From Hyphomonas oceanitis SCH89 (GTDB lineage Bacteria > Pseudomonadota > Alphaproteobacteria > Caulobacterales > Hyphomonadaceae), in the NCBI RefSeq assembly GCF_000685295.1, contig NZ_ARYL01000016.1, positions 33,133-97,132 on the forward strand: 64,000 bases of DNA. Reading direction: 5' to 3'. How positions within the stretch are numbered: the first letter of the stretch is position 1; the number at the start of each line of letters is the position of its first letter. Positions 60,522-64,000 of the stretch are shown one piece after another. A program made the position numbers and the translations under genes. Below the pieces are notes generated by a model that ran no database searches, had not been told where the DNA came from, and saw nothing but the letters and a program-made list of their open reading frames with translations.

Positions 60522-62059
60522 CCAAGCCGAAAATCGGCCATTTTGACATTAGGTGCATCTGCGCCGCGGGGCTGAGCCTCGCCGTGCTGCTGCCCGGTTG
60601 CGCATCATCCGCGCCTGGCGCGACAGGTGCGGCTACTCCAAAGTCCAGACTTGCGGCATATACGATCATCGGCAAGGAGGGCGAAGCATGCACAGCCACA
60701 CCCGCGAAATCCGGCCCTGAAACCGTGTTGCTCGATCTCTTCGCGCCGTTCGCTATTGAGCTTGCCAAGAACGGGCTCGATGAACTGGGTACGGCCATAC
60801 AGGCGGTCTCTGAAGCAAAAACTGTCGAAAGGGCGACCAGTTCCAGTCCGATGTTCTTGGCGCAGTCGAAATTCTTGGCGGCCGACGCTTTGGGAGCCGA
60901 TGGTAATCCGGTTGGTCGGCACCAGTACAATGTGGCATACTCAAGCCGCTGTATTCACGCAATCGTTGTCGATGAGGTGGCAGCCTCCCAGCTCGCGCCC
61001 GCAACTACCCGGATCACACCTGTTGATATTTCAAAGCAAACAAAAGCCGGTATCGATTCTGCCATTCGCACCAGCGTTCAGCCGCACCTTCCCGCAACCA
61101 TAACGACCATCCGTTTCTATGCTGCGTTTGAGATGCGGCTCGATGAAACTAGCGCATTCCGGCAAGTTTACTATAATGCGCGACCGGCGCTCCTGTACTA
61201 TAATCAGTCTGTTGCTGGCAGGGATTTCAAGCTTGGCGCCGTGACGCTGCAGCTCGACGCGGCCTGGGATCCGGGAAAGTCGATGTGGACGTACCCGCTT
61301 CTTCTCGCCGGCAACCCGATGACGCCGGGCGAGGTGCGTATTGAACCGCTTCCAGATGGCCTGTTGCTCTCGGCGCCGACATTGTCGCCCGAAGATATCA
61401 AAGGCATTCAAGCGATCCGGGATACGGTCGTCAAACTGAATACTGCGATGGAGGCAACGGACGCCGTGAAGAGCCTGCAGTCAAGATCGGACGCACTGGC
61501 CAAAACGCAGAGCGAACTTGTCTTCCGCAAATGCGAGATGGACCATAAGGGTAAGCGGGTGGAGATCGACTACTGCAAGGACACGGCGACCGCTGGGGCG
61601 GAAGCCACTGCGCTGACCCAGCTGAAGACAGAAACTATAGAGGAGACAGCGCTTCTCAAGAAAGGGATATCTCTCGCCAATCCAAGAGACCGCGATGGTC
61701 TTGGTGCGTACAACGCAACCGTCGTTTTTTCCGAGACGAGGGATGCGAATGCCTTCGGGCTCTCCGTTGCGAAAGCGCTAAAGAGCGCTAAGGCCGCCCA
61801 GGATACGGCCGTCACCAACTATTTAAATGGGCAGCTTGGCGTGACGGCGGATGCCTCGACTCTGTTGGCTGACAATGCCTATCGTCTGTCTCGCTTCGAC
61901 TACGACCAGGCGATTGCAGCTTACGAGAAAGCTAAGACCGCCGGTGATGCAAGCGACATCGCGGCTAAGCAACGCGCGCTGATCGTTGCCTACAATGATC
62001 TGCTGACTAAAGCTGAAGGCTTGACACATAAGCCTAACTTGCCTCCGGCTCCCTATTAG
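60518..62059 (+). CDS. Large hypothetical lipoprotein coupled to the protease gene
   Basis: 513 residues from MTKPKIGHFDIRCICAAGLSLAVLLPGCASS, a lipoprotein signal with the lipidated cysteine at about residue 28. The middle has a beta-rich domain (TTIRFYAAFEMRLDETSAFRQVYYNARPALLYYNQSVAG, WTYPLLLAGNPMTPGEVRIEPL). The C-terminal ~200 residues are helical and probably coiled coil (QAIRDTVVKLNTAMEATDAVKSLQSRSDALAKTQ), ending with FDYDQAIAAYEKAKTAGD. No family is recognised. It overlaps the protease gene by 4 bases, suggesting the products act together at the envelope. Confidence 0.65.
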   Translation: MTKPKIGHFDIRCICAAGLSLAVLLPGCASSAPGATGAATPKSRLAAYTIIGKEGEACTATPAKSGPETVLLDLFAPFAIELAKNGLDELGTAIQAVSEAKTVERATSSSPMFLAQSKFLAADALGADGNPVGRHQYNVAYSSRCIHAIVVDEVAASQLAPATTRITPVDISKQTKAGIDSAIRTSVQPHLPATITTIRFYAAFEMRLDETSAFRQVYYNARPALLYYNQSVAGRDFKLGAVTLQLDAAWDPGKSMWTYPLLLAGNPMTPGEVRIEPLPDGLLLSAPTLSPEDIKGIQAIRDTVVKLNTAMEATDAVKSLQSRSDALAKTQSELVFRKCEMDHKGKRVEIDYCKDTATAGAEATALTQLKTETIEETALLKKGISLANPRDRDGLGAYNATVVFSETRDANAFGLSVAKALKSAKAAQDTAVTNYLNGQLGVTADASTLLADNAYRLSRFDYDQAIAAYEKAKTAGDASDIAAKQRALIVAYNDLLTKAEGLTHKPNLPPAPY

Positions 62060-62527
62060 ACGAGCCGGCGGTTTTGTCGCGTCTGAGGCGATGACAATAC
62101 GACGTGAGCGTTGCATGCTTTGACTTGGGTCTGCAGCCCACTGGGAGACCCGATGGCTGCGGCTGGGCTCTGCGCAAGGGCCAAAAAGGGCGCACTTGCC
62201 CGGCTTTCCGGTCTCGCAAACAGCCTCGGCGACAAACGATGTTTCGAAGCAGAGTATGTTGTGGAGATGCGAGATGCAGCGACGTCATGTGCCTTGGCGA
62301 TTGAACTATCTAACAACCTGCAAAGAGTACATCGATCAGCTAGATGCTGCAGGGGCATGAATCTGAACGACATCTCTTGTTCTTCAGGTTGCTTAGATGA
62401 CCCTGTCGAAAGTGCGCGACAGCACTCTGTTCTATCGGAGAAGGTAAACGATGCGCCGGAATCAAAAATGCTGTACCGGCGATTTCCAGCCCGTCGAATG
62501 GCTCTCCACCAATGTCGGTTTCTGAGA
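62060..62527. other. 468-bp region with no supported gene
   Basis: Open frames on both strands are short, rich in Arg/Ser/Cys and without ribosome-binding sites or recognisable domains. It lies between the convergent lipoprotein gene and the RES toxin gene in the integrative element and may be a scar of lost genes. Confidence 0.5.
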
Positions 62528-63298
62528 TCATTCAGTTCTGGTCCAGCTGAACGAGGACAATCTATCATCTGCTTCCCATGATTGTGGCGGCATGCTGAAT
62601 TTCTGTCCGTGGAACTCACAGATTGCGTGAACGCCTGCCTTGTTGAACAGGAGACGCCAGGTCTGGTTCTGTGTTGGGGCCTTCGCTGCGAAGGCTGTAC
62701 AGGTCAGTATGGCCGCATTGGGTTTGTGCACGGGATCACGAACGGATGCGTAGCCGATGAGGTCGATGCTTTCCTTGCGGGCGGCTTCTTCCAGTTGCTG
62801 GCAGGCTTCGTAGTCTGACGGGTGTGCCCAGAGGTCGTTTGCTGTGCTGAACGGTCTGGTGGTCAGGTCAATCGCGGCATCTGTCCTGACGGGGACGTCG
62901 AAGGCTGTGTGTTCGCTGGGGCGCGACGGAAACGGCGTGGCGGGCGAGTCTGCGTAGAAGAGCAGGAGGTGAAACGCTGTTTCGATGATGGCGGTCTTCG
63001 GGTCATCGGAGACGTAGTAGACGCCTTGTGTTGGGCCGGCGCGGCGGAAGCGGGAGCCATTGGGATAAAGGCCATAGCGAAACGGCGTCATGTAGAGATA
63101 GTGCAGCCCCTGGCATTCCGGGGGAACCGGGGGCTTGGTCTCTTCAAGGATGTCTTCAAGCAGTCTTTGCTCGTCCAGCGTGTCGACAAGCTGAAGCGTG
63201 GAGACGACATGTTGGGCCTCCACGCAGCGCCAGTAGGTCCGCTCGATACTCGTGCGCTCAGAGCGGAGCGCGTCTTGAATCCAGATAGGCAAGGCCAT
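62528..63298 (-). CDS. RES-domain toxin of an Xre-RES toxin-antitoxin pair
   Basis: 256 residues. The RES residues are visible: Arg in NGSRFRRAG (83-86), Glu106 in AIIETAFH and Ser185 in LIGYASVRDP, with GVYYVSDD between. RES proteins are ADP-ribosyltransferase-fold enzymes that deplete NAD+ or modify a metabolic enzyme and so stop growth. It starts 40 bases inside the 3' end of the antitoxin gene, in the usual antitoxin-first order. All key residues are present, so it is probably active. Confidence 0.88.
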   Translation of the reverse strand: MALPIWIQDALRSERTSIERTYWRCVEAQHVVSTLQLVDTLDEQRLLEDILEETKPPVPPECQGLHYLYMTPFRYGLYPNGSRFRRAGPTQGVYYVSDDPKTAIIETAFHLLLFYADSPATPFPSRPSEHTAFDVPVRTDAAIDLTTRPFSTANDLWAHPSDYEACQQLEEAARKESIDLIGYASVRDPVHKPNAAILTCTAFAAKAPTQNQTWRLLFNKAGVHAICEFHGQKFSMPPQSWEADDRLSSFSWTRTE

Positions 63299-63635
63299 GG
63301 GTCAGTCCCGTAATCGTTTTGATCTGATCAAGTGGACGGCCGCCAAGCGCCCGGTTCTCATTGCGCAGCCAGGCATTCGAAACCTGTGTATCGCCGCCAG
63401 TGATCGCATCGAGCGAGCGGAACAGGCGAACAAAGAGCGCGCCGAGTTCAAAGGCCTTGGAGCCTTCTTCGAGCCGGTACTCATCCTTGCGCATCCGCGA
63501 GACTGTCGGTTCTGAAATGCCGAGAATCGTGGCGAGGTCTTTTCCTGAAAGACCAAGCTTTTCGGCGGCCCGGACAACGGCCATGGTCATCACCCGGGCG
63601 CGTTCTTCAATACTGGCTGCAAGCACCTGAGACAT
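63258..63635 (-). CDS. Xre/ParS-type (DUF2384) antitoxin
   Basis: 125 residues from MSQVLAASIEERARVMTMAVVRAAEKLGL. An N-terminal helix-turn-helix (GKDLATILGISEPTVSRMRKDEY) is followed by the DUF2384 toxin-binding domain (AWLRNENRALGGRPLDQIKTITGLTHGLAYLD). It neutralises the RES toxin and represses its own promoter. ATG 63635, with GAAAGGA upstream, is chosen over a longer frame. A good promoter with nested palindromes lies just upstream. Confidence 0.88.
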   Translation of the reverse strand: MSQVLAASIEERARVMTMAVVRAAEKLGLSGKDLATILGISEPTVSRMRKDEYRLEEGSKAFELGALFVRLFRSLDAITGGDTQVSNAWLRNENRALGGRPLDQIKTITGLTHGLAYLDSRRAPL

Positions 63636-63653
63636 GACACGATCCTTTCTATT

Positions 63654-63689
63654 GAAATAATATATAGGTTTTATTTCTGAAGAAATCAA
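63654..63689 (-). promoter_or_regulatory. Promoter and operators of the Xre-RES operon
   Basis: On the minus strand TTGATT (63684-63689) and TATATA (63661-63666) are separated by exactly 17 bases, a good sigma-70-type promoter. Two inverted repeats overlap it: ATTTCT/AGAAAT (63673-63686) inside the spacer and GAAATAA (63654-63660)/TTATTTC (63671-63677). They are likely binding sites for the HTH antitoxin. Confidence 0.65.
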
Positions 63690-63883
63690 GAATGGTGTCT
63701 TTCTGCCTGGTCAGTCAGGGGTCTCGGGCTGAGGGCGGCTTCAATCCTGTCTGTCGCCGAGCGGCGTTTCTGAACCTCCCGGTCAAACCGGTCGAACAGG
63801 GGAAAGTACTTCTCCCCGCAATGCCGCACGACCAGGGCTGCGATCCGGCGGCCCTCTTCAAGGTCTTTCAAGGTCAGGCTCAT
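63686..63883 (-). CDS. Small hypothetical protein
   Basis: 65 residues from MSLTLKDLEEGRRIAALVVRHCGEKYFPLFDRFDREVQKRRSATDRI. ATG 63883 has AGGAGGGA upstream, a strong ribosome-binding site. It is helical and charged, with no membrane segment. Similar short proteins are carried by alphaproteobacterial integrative and conjugative elements, but I recognise no family. It is upstream of the toxin-antitoxin operon on the same strand, and its stop codon overlaps the promoter region of that operon. Confidence 0.55.
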   Translation of the reverse strand: MSLTLKDLEEGRRIAALVVRHCGEKYFPLFDRFDREVQKRRSATDRIEAALSPRPLTDQAERHHS

Positions 63884-63902
63884 GATCGGTCCCTCCTGTC
63901 TC

Positions 63903-64000
63903 TTAGCCGGGCGCCGCACGCTTCCACATCATGACGCCGGTGCCGTCTGTCTCGTTCTCGAAGAAGGCAGCGCGCACGGGCGCGGCGAAACTCGGATCAT
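63903..64000 (-). CDS. DUF736-like protein, C-terminal fragment
   Basis: A minus-strand frame enters from the right edge and ends with TAA at 63903. The visible end reads DPSFAAPVRAAFFENETDG then TGVMMWKRAAPG. It resembles the end of DUF736 proteins (LDDPSFPAPIYA..., ...LIWSR), which are common on alphaproteobacterial conjugative elements. The call rests on about 31 residues and the N-terminus is outside the window. Confidence 0.5.
   Translation of the reverse strand, partial: DPSFAAPVRAAFFENETDGTGVMMWKRAAPG

Noticed and set aside
62111..62581. Possible gene of about 150 codons between the lipoprotein and the RES gene
   Set aside because: No ribosome-binding site, composition unlike a coding region, and it runs over the end of the RES gene.
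1..64000. CRISPR array or replication origin
   Set aside because: No regularly spaced repeats longer than about 16 bases and no dnaA-box cluster were seen.

Overview
The window is about 64 kb of GC-rich chromosomal DNA from an alphaproteobacterium, most plausibly of the Hyphomonadaceae/Caulobacterales type (Hyphomonas, Henriciella or Hirschia-like). That placement is an inference. It rests on the ChvG/ChvI two-component pair, the form of the tRNA-Val(CAC) and tRNA-Asp(GTC) genes, class II DAHP synthase, short-spaced strand-coupled operons, and the mix of cytochromes P450, MDR reductases, glutathione enzymes and lipid A genes. No rRNA operon, CRISPR array or replication origin was seen.

Layout. 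1-2.3 kb: a 5'-truncated exported amidohydrolase and an OmpA-like lipoprotein. 2.3-8.3 kb: a minus-strand run of DUF4345-like membrane protein, RluB-type pseudouridine synthase, two cytochromes P450, enoyl-CoA hydratase and DUF2855 protein. 8.4-11.5 kb: a cation/proton antiporter, a TetR repressor divergent from a darcynin-like gene with an inverted repeat between them, and an orphan lipoprotein. 11.5-15.5 kb: an overlapping lipid A/Kdo operon (acyltransferase, lpxK, waaA, DUF374 acyltransferase) read away from tRNA-Val. 15.6-16.3 kb: a gene-poor gap with twin palindromes and a small orphan gene. 16.3-20.6 kb: gph, and the glmU-rpiA-gor run. 20.7-22.0 kb: a TIR-ParA fusion protein. 22.1-32.2 kb: DAHP synthase, a GNAT-MarR pair divergent from a MATE pump with a clear operator, HU, two reductases, an esterase, pth and rplY. 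32.6-40.4 kb: acs, a low-GC orphan trypsin-like gene, and the chvG...chvI region. 40.4-48.0 kb: dispersed palindromic repeats, ilvD, a GST, polA, a small membrane protein and an MDR reductase. 48.3-52.7 kb: a sulfur-amino-acid operon (cysK-sseA-metC) that runs into an SLC13 anion transporter. 52.9-56.7 kb: a ChrR-like cupin protein, an exported protein and a large AsmA protein.

From tRNA-Asp at 56.9 kb to the right edge the character changes. A tyrosine integrase directly follows the tRNA, then come a decayed transposase, a secreted trypsin-like protease overlapping a large lipoprotein gene, an Xre-RES toxin-antitoxin pair, a small orphan gene and the tail of a DUF736-like protein. This is the left end of an integrative element whose other end lies outside the window.

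The most novel items are the TIR-ParA fusion (20656-21954), the protease/lipoprotein cassette (59100-62059), the orphan cytosolic trypsin-like protein on a low-GC island (34599-35402), the zinc-ligand-less ChrR-like protein (52888-53442) and the twin 16-bp palindromes at 15851-15883.
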